DNA from: an uncultured Flavobacteriales bacterium
Lineage (GTDB): Bacteria; Bacteroidota; Bacteroidia; Flavobacteriales_E; Vicingaceae
NCBI GenBank assembly: GCA_913059105.1
Contig: CAJXRL010000036.1
Coordinates: 1-14,960, forward strand
Length of the DNA stretch: 14,960 bases
Reading direction: 5' to 3'
The notes beneath the pieces were generated by a model. It was not told the DNA's origin. It worked only from the letters and a program-made list of their open reading frames with translations, and made no database searches. This document shows positions 8,676 through 14,960 of the stretch, in pieces (positions within the stretch are counted from its first letter, which is position 1; the number at the start of each line of letters is the position of its first letter). The translations under genes and the position numbers were made by a program.

Positions 8676-9467
8676 ATGAATCGCTCTATTGATCCTTCTT
8701 TTGATTCTGCTGCTGCAACGTACGACGACGAGTTTACCTTTTCAGAAATCGGGAAATTACAGCGAGAAAGGGTCTATTACTGGTTAGATAAACTTCACTT
8801 TTTTAAACAACCTCAAACCGTTTTTGAAGTGAATTGCGGAACAGGTTACGATGCTCAATTTTTCACCGAAAGGGGTCACTCTGTAATTGCAACAGATGGT
8901 TCTGAACAAATGGTAAAAGTTGCCCAAAGCAGGAATTCGAAGCTGACTGTTTATCAAAGAAACTTTAATGATATATCAATTGATGATAACGTTAGAAAAT
9001 CAGATGTTATATTTTCAAACTTTGGGGGATTAAATTGCCTTTCAGCGGCTGAATTAGCAACATTTGTTGATGACACCGCTTTGCTTCAAAAAAAGGATGA
9101 TTTATTGATTGCGGTCATCATGCCGAACCATTGCTTTATTGCAGACGTTTATCATCTAATGAAAGGTAAGTTCAAGCAAGTTGGAAGAAGAAATAAAAAA
9201 GGGTCTTTAGAAGTAGATGTCAACGGAGAAAAAATTCGGACATACTATCATAGCCCTAATCGATTAACAGGGTTATTGAGAGATAAATATTGTATTGAAT
9301 TGAAAAAACCAGTGGCTGCGTTTTTACCTCCATCTTACCTTGAGTCGTTTTTTAAAAGAAACCCTCAAGTTTTGAACGGCTTGTATTCTTTAGAACGTAT
9401 TTTTGGTAATCTGAATTTTTTGTCTTCTTTGGCAGATCATTATATATTAGTTGCAAAGCGAAAATGA
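8676..9467 (+). CDS. Class I SAM-dependent methyltransferase
   Basis: A 263-aa Rossmann-fold methyltransferase. The opening FDSAAATYDDEF (9-20) is typical of small-molecule methyltransferases of the UbiE/Methyltransf_11 type. The SAM loop is VFEVNCGTGYDA (49-60), with Asn where Gly is more usual but E51 and GTG kept; D74 in IATDGSE probably binds the SAM ribose. FSNFGGLNC (113-121) is the strand-4 motif. The last 60 or so residues are aromatic and Pro-rich and probably form the substrate lid. It would transfer a methyl group to O, N or C of an unknown acceptor in the cytoplasm. It sits between two radical SAM genes, 6 nt after one and overlapping the next by ATGA, so it probably acts in the same pathway, perhaps by O-methylating a sugar or lipid head group. 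Confidence 0.88.
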   Translation: MNRSIDPSFDSAAATYDDEFTFSEIGKLQRERVYYWLDKLHFFKQPQTVFEVNCGTGYDAQFFTERGHSVIATDGSEQMVKVAQSRNSKLTVYQRNFNDISIDDNVRKSDVIFSNFGGLNCLSAAELATFVDDTALLQKKDDLLIAVIMPNHCFIADVYHLMKGKFKQVGRRNKKGSLEVDVNGEKIRTYYHSPNRLTGLLRDKYCIELKKPVAAFLPPSYLESFFKRNPQVLNGLYSLERIFGNLNFLSSLADHYILVAKRK

Positions 9468-10855
9468 GCATACTCTTAACCCACGGTTATTTTTTAGAGG
9501 AAGATGAAAAAGAGCAAGAAATTATGCGCCCTTATCCGCCGCTAGGGTTGTTGTATATTTCGGGTTATTTGGAGCAACAAGGTGTTGAGCACGAAGTATT
9601 AGATTCAACTTTTTCTTCAGAAAAAAAATGGTTTGATTTTGTAAGAGAATACCAGCCCAAAGCTATTGCACTTTACACTAACTTAATGACCAAGGTGAAA
9701 ATCTTGGACATGATTAAAAAGTTTAAATCAGACGAAGAGTTAAAAGACATAAAAATTTTAATGGGCGGACCCGATGTAACTTACAATTGGGAAGCATATT
9801 TAAAGCACGGTGCCGACTTTTTAGTGATAGGCGAAGGAGAAGAAACATTTCTCGACTTCACGAAAGAATTATATGCTGATCAGAAGTATGAAACAATACC
9901 CGGTTTAGCCTTTGTGAATGAGAATGGAGGAGTAGTTAAAAATCCGCCAAGAATAAAAATTAAAGAGGTAGACTTATTGTCTCTACCCAATCGAAAAAAA
10001 ATTGACCTTTCTAACTACCTTAAAGTTTGGAAAGACCATCACGGAAAAAGCACACTTAATATATCGACACAAAGAGGCTGCCCTTACACTTGCCAATGGT
10101 GCAGTACTGCTGTTTATGGACAAAGTTACAGGCGAAGAAGCCCGGAATTGGTAGTAGACGAAATAGAATATTTGATTAAAGAATACAATCCAGACGCTTT
10201 GTGGTTTGTAGACGATGTTTTTACTGTGAGTCACAAGTGGTTGGCGGATTTTTCAGCAGAGATGCAAAGACGTGGAATAAGTATTCCATTTGAATGCATT
10301 ACCAGAGCAGAACGACTAAACGAAACTGTTTTAAATGAGTTGAAGTTAGCAGGTTGTTTTAGAATTTGGATTGGAGCTGAGAGTGGTTCTCAGCGAATCA
10401 TCGACTTGATGAAACGTCAGGTTGATATTAATAAGGTAGCCGAAATGATGCAATTGACGCAGCATTTTGGCATGGAAGCAGGAACGTTTATAATGGTGGG
10501 TTACCCTACCGAAACCAAAGAGGACATCAATTTGACAATTGATTATTTGAAAAAAGCGAATCCTAATCATTTTACCATTACCGTGGCATACCCAATAAAA
10601 GGGACTGGGTTGTATACTCAAATAGAGTCAAAAATTATAGAAAAACCAGAGTGGTCAACCAGTACAGACCGAGAGATTGATTTTGAAAGAACCTATCCAC
10701 GAAAATATTACGACCATGCGGTAAGGAGAATTGTGAACGAGGTGAATTTTCATAAAGCAAAGATGAAAGGAAAATTTTTTTCAAAACATGCTCTGGGGAG
10801 CAAAGTAAAGTCAGTCATTTCTACTTACCAAATGAAAAAATTAGAGCAATCTTAA
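9464..10855 (+). CDS. B12-binding domain radical SAM protein
   Basis: A 463-aa cobalamin-type radical SAM protein and the most canonical of the set. The B12 domain opens with PPLGLLYISGYLEQQG (25-40), followed by VLDSTF (45-50), LMGGPDVTYN (99-108) and IGEGEET (122-128). The barrel has CPYTCQWC (C206, C210, C213), FVDDVF (248-253) and GAESGS (304-309). The position of a possible DxHxxG reads DSTFSS, so there is no histidine ligand; this fits base-off, His-off cobalamin binding as known for several class B methylases. The C-terminal tail from about 385 (WSTSTDREIDFER...) resembles the BchE-like group. It overlaps the methyltransferase gene by ATGA and is followed by a 24-nt gap, the longest in the operon. 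Substrate unknown. Confidence 0.93.
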   Translation: MSILLTHGYFLEEDEKEQEIMRPYPPLGLLYISGYLEQQGVEHEVLDSTFSSEKKWFDFVREYQPKAIALYTNLMTKVKILDMIKKFKSDEELKDIKILMGGPDVTYNWEAYLKHGADFLVIGEGEETFLDFTKELYADQKYETIPGLAFVNENGGVVKNPPRIKIKEVDLLSLPNRKKIDLSNYLKVWKDHHGKSTLNISTQRGCPYTCQWCSTAVYGQSYRRRSPELVVDEIEYLIKEYNPDALWFVDDVFTVSHKWLADFSAEMQRRGISIPFECITRAERLNETVLNELKLAGCFRIWIGAESGSQRIIDLMKRQVDINKVAEMMQLTQHFGMEAGTFIMVGYPTETKEDINLTIDYLKKANPNHFTITVAYPIKGTGLYTQIESKIIEKPEWSTSTDREIDFERTYPRKYYDHAVRRIVNEVNFHKAKMKGKFFSKHALGSKVKSVISTYQMKKLEQS

Positions 10856-10879
10856 AAATGCCATTCCAATTTGTAGCAA

Positions 10880-12394
10880 ATGACAAAATCTAAAGTTTTA
10901 CTTTTTAACCCTCGGAGTGCTAAATGGAAACACCGAATTCCAAATTCAATTTTGCAAGTTGGTGCATCTGTGCATGCGAACTACGAAGTAATTTTTGTTG
11001 ACGGTAATTTGGAAAAAGACCCTTGGCAAACCATTCAAAATTATTTAGCGAAAGGCGATATTAAGTATGTCGGAGCTACGGTAATGCCGGGCCCTCAATT
11101 GAAGCAGGCGATTCCGATAAGTAAAAAAATTAAAGAAACCTTTTCAAAAGTAACAGTTGTATGGGGTGGTTATTTTGCTACTAATCAGCACCCTGTTGTG
11201 TTAAATAGCGGTTATATTGATTTTGTAGTGAGTGGTCCTGGAGACAATACTTTTCCGCAATTGTTAGATGCGCTTGAAAAGAACGAAGCGGTAGATGAAA
11301 TTAAAAACTTGATCTACTTAAAAGACGGTAAAATTCACAAAACCAGAAAAGAAGAATTACAAGACCAAGACGGTTTGCCTCAGTTACCGTATGAGTATTA
11401 TGGTAAATTTTATGACATAAACGGTTATCTACAAAAGACCTTTATGGGAAGAAAAACCATGGCATACCATTCGAGTTTGGGTTGTCCATTTACTTGTTCT
11501 TTCTGTGCGGTAGTGCCTATTTTCAATGCCCGTTGGAAAGGGAAGTCTGCAGCTAATATATACAAAGACATACGTTGGTTAATTGATAACTATGGCCTTG
11601 ATGCGGTTGAATTTCATGACAATAACTTTTTTACTTCTCGGAAACGAGTAGTAGAATTTTCTAAATTGGTATTGAACGATAACATTAAATGGTGGGGAGA
11701 AGGTAGAATTGACACCATAGATAAATACAGTGATGAAGACTTGCAACTGATGAGAGACGCTGGTTGTGAAATGATCTTTTTTGGCGCAGAAACTGGCAGT
11801 GATGAAGTGTTAAAACAAATGGACAAGGGTGGCACTCAAACGGCTGCTCAAATTAAATCTTTCGCAGTTAGAATGGGTGAGGTTGGAATTGTTCCGGAGT
11901 ACTCATTTGTTTTAGGAATGCCTGGGGATAATGAAGAAAAAGTAATGGCGCAGATTGACTCTGATATTGCGTTTATTAAAGTGATAAAAGAACTGAATCC
12001 GGCTACGGAAATTATCATTTATCTGTACAGTCCAGTTCCTTCTGAGGGTTCAGAATTATACGATCAAATAACAAAAGCAGGGTTTGAATTTCCTGAGAAA
12101 TTAGAGGATTGGCTGAACCCGTCTTGGGAAAATTTTGACTTGAGAAAGAATCCACTAACGCCGTGGCTAACGGTTCAAATGATCGATAAGATTCGAAATT
12201 TTGAAACGGTATTGAATGGGTATTACCCAACCAATTCTGATTATAGAATAAAAGGATTTAAAAAGAAAGTTTTACAAACGGCTGCTAGCTGGAGGTACAA
12301 ATCAGGGTTTTACCATTATCCGTACGAGATTAAGGCGATGCACAAAATTTGGAAATACCGCCAACCAGAGATTGAAGGTTTTTATGGAGAGTAA
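10880..12394 (+). CDS. B12-binding domain radical SAM protein
   Basis: A 504-aa cobalamin-type radical SAM protein and the last gene of the operon. The N-terminal domain has KVLLFNPRSA (5-14), VIFVDGN (37-43), VWGGYFATNQ (94-103) and SGPGDNTF (118-125), where SGPGD replaces the usual GEGE loop. The barrel has CPFTCSFC (C202, C206, C209), EFHDNNFF (244-251), WGEGRID (272-278) and GAETGS (302-307). No DxHxxG is present. The C-terminus (about 385-504) is longer than in its neighbours and rich in Trp, Tyr and Lys, suggesting a distinct substrate pocket or membrane contact. Start ATG 10880 has no clear Shine-Dalgarno upstream. A 249-bp non-coding stretch with hairpins follows, probably the end of the main transcript. 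Reaction unknown. Confidence 0.93.
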   Translation: MTKSKVLLFNPRSAKWKHRIPNSILQVGASVHANYEVIFVDGNLEKDPWQTIQNYLAKGDIKYVGATVMPGPQLKQAIPISKKIKETFSKVTVVWGGYFATNQHPVVLNSGYIDFVVSGPGDNTFPQLLDALEKNEAVDEIKNLIYLKDGKIHKTRKEELQDQDGLPQLPYEYYGKFYDINGYLQKTFMGRKTMAYHSSLGCPFTCSFCAVVPIFNARWKGKSAANIYKDIRWLIDNYGLDAVEFHDNNFFTSRKRVVEFSKLVLNDNIKWWGEGRIDTIDKYSDEDLQLMRDAGCEMIFFGAETGSDEVLKQMDKGGTQTAAQIKSFAVRMGEVGIVPEYSFVLGMPGDNEEKVMAQIDSDIAFIKVIKELNPATEIIIYLYSPVPSEGSELYDQITKAGFEFPEKLEDWLNPSWENFDLRKNPLTPWLTVQMIDKIRNFETVLNGYYPTNSDYRIKGFKKKVLQTAASWRYKSGFYHYPYEIKAMHKIWKYRQPEIEGFYGE

Positions 12395-12396
12395 AA

Positions 12397-12428
12397 TTGT
12401 CACTTTGAGCGGAGTCGAAATGAGACAA
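12397..12428. repeat. Imperfect hairpin repeat, Bacteroidota intergenic type
   Basis: The 32-nt element begins TTGTC and ends with its reverse complement GACAA. Inside is TTTGAGCGGAGTCGAAA, itself partly palindromic. It starts 2 nt after the stop of the last operon gene and is followed by TCTTAATT. The core is like short palindromic repeats I recall as common between genes in Bacteroidota; copy number in this genome cannot be seen here. It may act as a weak terminator or an mRNA 3'-end stabiliser. Confidence 0.6.
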
Positions 12429-12432
12429 TCTT

Positions 12433-12464
12433 AATTACGAATGTTTCAATGTCGAATTACGAAT
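12433..12464. repeat. Short direct repeat AATTACGAAT, two copies
   Basis: AATTACGAAT occurs at 12433-12442 and again at 12455-12464, in an AT-rich stretch with further loosely repeated AATGTTT and TTGAA words up to about 12555. It looks like decayed intergenic repeat sequence. I see no gene or promoter of clear consensus in it. Confidence 0.5.
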
Positions 12465-12560
12465 TATGGGGAGAAAATATTGAATATGGAATTTTGAAAT
12501 TTAGAATGCTGAATGAGTAATGTTTTAATGAATAATTACCAATGTTTAATTGCAACTAGT

Positions 12561-12575
12561 AAACCTGACAGGTTT
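12561..12575. repeat. Perfect 15-nt palindrome AAACCTGACAGGTTT
   Basis: The 7-bp arms AAACCTG and CAGGTTT flank a single A, giving a stem of about six pairs with a 3-nt loop. The next bases are GGTCTTTG, not a clean T-run. I recall this word as common in Bacteroidota intergenic regions. It may be a bidirectional weak terminator or a repeat; it lies 69 nt before the next gene. Confidence 0.6.
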
Positions 12576-12620
12576 GGTCTTTGCGGTTGTAAACAGTATC
12601 GTACTTCCATCATAAAAGTA

Positions 12621-12627
12621 GGAGGAG
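12621..12627 (+). promoter_or_regulatory. Purine-rich GGAGGAG, possible distant ribosome binding site
   Basis: GGAGGAG lies 16 nt before the ATG at 12644. This is a strong Shine-Dalgarno-like sequence but about twice the usual distance, and no in-frame ATG, GTG or TTG lies between. Most other genes here lack such a site. It may be chance. Confidence 0.25.
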
Positions 12628-12643
12628 AATAGCAAGAAATAAC

Positions 12644-13306
12644 ATGATTAAAAAGGTATTTAATCTTCTAAGTCCGGTGCTGCGACGGTTAGCTAAATAC
12701 TATTTTAGTAAACCACGCCCTTTTAATTACAAAGGCATAAAAGGAACGGTTTTACCTGATGTTTTCTACCCTATTTTTACGATTAGTACCAAGTTGCTGA
12801 TGGACTTTATTGAGCAATTTGATTTAAAAGGGAAGAGCTTTTTAGAGTTGGGTTGCGGTACAGGGATGATTAGTACCCTAGCGGCTAAAAATGGAGCAAA
12901 AGTTATAGCATCAGACATTAATCCAGCCGCAATTGAAAACGTTAAATTAAATTTAAAAAGCAATGGGGTAAGCTTACAACCAATTCTTTCCGACCTGTTC
13001 AAAGAGATTTTACCGCAAATCTTTGACTACATCATTATCAATCCGCCTTACTACCCCATAAACCCTTTAACCAAGGCCGAAGAGGCTTGGTATTGTGGAA
13101 GTAATTTTGAGTATTTCAAGAAGCTATTTGGTCAACTAGGGACCTATTTCAATAAAAAATCACAGGTCTTTATGATTCTTTCTGAAGACTGTGAGTTGGA
13201 AAGGATTAAAAGTTTAGCAGCAGAAAAGCAATTGATTTTTGAGTTAGTTCTCCAAACAAAAAGACAAGGGGAAGAGAACTATATTTTTAGAATTGAGAAG
13301 GGTTAA
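12644..13306 (+). CDS. NPPY-motif class I methyltransferase (HemK/PrmC- or RsmC-like)
   Basis: A 220-aa SAM-dependent methyltransferase with motif I FLELGCGTGMIS (66-77), the ribose-binding D91 in IASDINP, and IIINPPYYP (130-138). The NPPY tetrad is the hallmark of enzymes that methylate planar amide or exocyclic nitrogens, such as release-factor glutamine (PrmC), rRNA guanine (RsmC) or tRNA adenine. An N-terminal basic helix (1-25) precedes the fold, and the protein is shorter than PrmC (about 280 aa), lacking its N-terminal helical domain. It is therefore probably not the housekeeping PrmC. It has its own 249-bp upstream region and so may be transcribed apart from the operon. Its stop overlaps that of the SGNH hydrolase gene on the opposite strand by 4 nt. 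Whether it belongs to the same pathway is open. Confidence 0.85.
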   Translation: MIKKVFNLLSPVLRRLAKYYFSKPRPFNYKGIKGTVLPDVFYPIFTISTKLLMDFIEQFDLKGKSFLELGCGTGMISTLAAKNGAKVIASDINPAAIENVKLNLKSNGVSLQPILSDLFKEILPQIFDYIIINPPYYPINPLTKAEEAWYCGSNFEYFKKLFGQLGTYFNKKSQVFMILSEDCELERIKSLAAEKQLIFELVLQTKRQGEENYIFRIEKG

Positions 13307-14430
13307 TTTCGGTTGTTTTCTAAAATATCTTTTAATTCATCAAAGACAATTTCAGAAACCAGCTTAGAACCGGTTTTGTTATAATGACAATGGTCGAAAA
13401 AGACTTCGCCAGTTTTCGGGAAATTTTCAGCTAAATCAATGACGTAAAAATCATTTTGATTTGCCACTTCGATTAAGGTTTTATTAAAACTGTTCATTCC
13501 TTTTGCCATGGCTTCGTCGGAATAAGTTTGTCCATTTTTGATAGATTTCCCATAGCTAGAAATCTTAATTTCTTCTTCATTCATGTTTTTTCGCCATAAA
13601 ACTGGCTGAGTAATAACCACCAATTGTAGGTTATTATTAGAGCAATATTGATTTATTTTAAGAACGTTGTTCATCATTATTCCAATTCCATAATCTAAAT
13701 TGGGAAGAGATTCAACTTTGGCGGCCGTTTCGTATTCGGCAACCTTACTGTGAAGGTCAAACGATTTGTTGTCAACCTCATAAATTATTCTAATATGATT
13801 TACTGCATCACGAATATGAGCCCAAAGTTCAGATCGTTCATGCCATCTTTCATTTACTTTTCGTGGATGCCGAACAAAGGTTTGATGTAAAAGCTCTTTT
13901 CTTTCAGGCACTAACTCTTTCTCTGGTAGATGTAAGAACCGTGAAAAATCATTGATTCCAACCAGCATGACCACCATTTTAATGTTTTCAAACTGTGGTA
14001 CAATACGTTCAACTTGTAAAATATGATGAAAAGAGTTGAAAGCTGGCACACCTATATTCCCAACCGTAAACTGTTTCTCCAATGATGCGTTTAATTGCTC
14101 TTCTAAAATCCAAGGCCAAGTTTCACTATCTGCCAAACCAATACAATCAGTTGTGCTGCCACCAACTGCTAAAATACCAAATCTGTCTTTCGAAAATAGA
14201 GAGGGAGACCGGTAGCCCAATTCATTCACAGAATAGTGATAGCTTGAGTCGATGTTGAAAAATTTGTGGAATTTGTTTTTTCGCTCGAGTTCAACATTAG
14301 GAATGGAACAAAAATAGGCTTCATGAGGACTTACAAATCGTAAAATAACTTCTGTTGCTGCTATAGAAATTATAAGACTTATTGTTAAAGCAATTAAATT
14401 CGTATGCCAATTTTTCAACTTCATATTCAT
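13303..14430 (-). CDS. Membrane-anchored SGNH/GDSL hydrolase-like protein
   Basis: A 375-aa protein with a short basic N-terminus, one membrane span (about 11-32) and an SGNH fold outside the membrane. All four blocks are visible: ILAVGGSTTDC with nucleophile S92, GNIGVPAFN with Gly (124-132), VGINDF with N160, and FFDHCHYNKTG with D346 and H349 of the catalytic dyad. Such enzymes hydrolyse or transfer acyl groups; in surface-glycan loci they commonly remove or add O-acetyl groups in the periplasm, which would suit the flippase and glycosyltransferases nearby. I chose ATG 14430. A TTG at 14442 would add four residues and nearly touch the upstream stop, and ATG 14424 is also possible. It lies 13 nt after the radical SAM gene on the same strand and probably shares its transcript. 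The acyl substrate is unknown. Confidence 0.85.
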   Translation of the reverse strand: MNMKLKNWHTNLIALTISLIISIAATEVILRFVSPHEAYFCSIPNVELERKNKFHKFFNIDSSYHYSVNELGYRSPSLFSKDRFGILAVGGSTTDCIGLADSETWPWILEEQLNASLEKQFTVGNIGVPAFNSFHHILQVERIVPQFENIKMVVMLVGINDFSRFLHLPEKELVPERKELLHQTFVRHPRKVNERWHERSELWAHIRDAVNHIRIIYEVDNKSFDLHSKVAEYETAAKVESLPNLDYGIGIMMNNVLKINQYCSNNNLQLVVITQPVLWRKNMNEEEIKISSYGKSIKNGQTYSDEAMAKGMNSFNKTLIEVANQNDFYVIDLAENFPKTGEVFFDHCHYNKTGSKLVSEIVFDELKDILENNRN

Positions 14431-14443
14431 TGCTGTTAGCAAA

Positions 14444-14912
14444 TTAGTTCAACTTCTTAGTTTTCTTCAATTGAACTACTTGAAAGTAATTAATTGCTGA
14501 AAAAAGTTTAAAATAGGTGTATCGCAAAGCATAGTTAAGTTTCCCTTTTTGAATCTGGAGCAATGCTTGTTTTGCACGAAATTTCTTGTGTATGTAACGA
14601 TGAAGTTTCCTATAGAACATAGGAGAAAAAGTACCTTTATACATCATGAGTAATTCATCAGAATCTGTCCAGTTCGATTTTTGATTTAATTCAGACTTTA
14701 CCATCTCAAAAAATTTTGTTCCTGGTAATGGGTATGAAACAGAAACGCCAATATCGAAAGGCATTAACTTAAACAGCATATTTTCGGTTAATTGAATGTC
14801 TTCCCAAGTTTCTCCTACATATCCAAATTGCAAAAAGAAACAGGGTTTAATGCCATAACTTTTCATCAATGCAGTTCCTTCTTCAATTTGCTGAATGCTA
14901 GTTCCTTTGTCC
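14444..14912 (-). CDS. B12-type radical SAM protein, C-terminal fragment (5' end cut by contig)
   Basis: About 155 residues forming the C-terminal end of a radical SAM protein of the BchE-like group. Visible are the late barrel GIKPCFFLQFGYVGET, the VSVSYPLPGT strand, then SNWTDSDELLMMYKGTFSP and YRKLHRYIHKKF, a tail shared by many B12-binding radical SAM enzymes. The CxxxCxxC motif and B12 domain would lie beyond the contig end. The reading frame runs on into the adapter, giving an apparent start MCIRDR at 14929-14912; this is an artefact, as an ATG occurs in the reverse-read Tn5 mosaic end. The native protein enters at about 14911. It lies 13 nt before the SGNH hydrolase gene and is probably co-transcribed with it. 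It shows that the radical-SAM-rich locus continues past this contig. Confidence 0.85.
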
Positions 14913-14960
14913 CTGTCTCTTATACACATCTGACGCTGCCGACGATCTACTCTGTGTAGA
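14913..14960 (-). other. Nextera library adapter (P5/i5 side), not genomic
   Basis: Positions 14913-14945 are the reverse complement of the Nextera read-1 adapter: mosaic end 14913-14931, then GACGCTGCCGACGA. Positions 14946-14953 (TCTACTCT) are where the i5 index belongs and match S504 reversed as I remember it, and 14954-14960 (GTGTAGA) begins the P5 oligo reversed. Genomic sequence ends at 14912. Confidence 0.98.

Noticed and set aside
9983..10621. Minus-strand frames of 83 and 91 codons across a radical SAM gene
   Set aside because: Antisense shadows of a strongly supported coding sequence with no recognisable motifs.
12441..12497. Another short ATG frame (18 codons) in the same gap
   Set aside because: Overlaps the repeats in a second frame and has no support.
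12449..12520. Possible 23-codon peptide gene (begins MSNYELWGEN) between the last operon gene and the methyltransferase, considered as a precursor peptide
   Set aside because: It lies in the AT-rich repeat stretch, has no ribosome site and no core-like features, and its reading frame is built partly from the AATTACGAAT repeat. Conservation in orthologous loci would be needed to revive it.
12395..12643. Promoter of the Bacteroidota TAnnTTTG type for the methyltransferase gene
   Set aside because: I found no clear TAnnTTTG with a spaced TTG in the gap, so no promoter is called.
1..14960. CRISPR arrays, tRNA or rRNA genes, insertion sequences
   Set aside because: No regularly spaced repeats, cloverleaf-like sequence, conserved rRNA words or transposase motifs were seen.

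Overview
The window is a piece of AT-rich bacterial DNA flanked at both ends by Illumina Nextera library adapter. Genomic sequence runs only from about 48 to 14912. The dense gene packing, the near absence of Shine-Dalgarno sites close to starts, a Bacteroidota-style lipoprotein signal, and intergenic palindromes of a kind common in Bacteroidota all suggest an uncultured or environmental member of that phylum. This is inference; no rRNA or other marker gene is present.

Region 1 (104-12394, + strand) is one very compact run of ten genes with junctions between a 17-nt overlap and a 24-nt gap, so it is almost certainly one operon. In order: a GT9 (heptosyltransferase-like) glycosyltransferase, a radical SAM protein with a degenerate B12-type N-terminal domain, a GT87-type membrane glycosyltransferase, a B12-binding radical SAM protein, an exported lipoprotein with one CxxCH haem-c motif, a Wzx-like flippase, a radical SAM protein with a SPASM/twitch-like C-terminus, a class I SAM methyltransferase, and two more B12-binding radical SAM proteins.

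Region 2 (12395-12643) is a 249-bp gap carrying an imperfect hairpin repeat, a short direct repeat and a perfect palindrome. It separates the operon from a small NPPY-type methyltransferase gene (12644-13306, +).

Region 3 (13303-14912, - strand) converges on that methyltransferase gene with a 4-nt overlap. It holds an SGNH/GDSL hydrolase anchored by an N-terminal membrane segment and the C-terminal third of a further B12-type radical SAM protein, cut off by the contig end.

Taken together, two glycosyltransferases, a flippase, an SGNH hydrolase and an exported lipoprotein suggest assembly and export of a surface glycan or glycolipid. Six radical SAM enzymes (five of B12-binding architecture) and two methyltransferases suggest that it, or a lipid or small molecule attached to it, is heavily modified, for example by C-methylation or carbon-skeleton rearrangement at unactivated positions. 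The product cannot be read from the sequence. This radical-SAM-dense glycoconjugate-like locus is the most interesting feature of the window.
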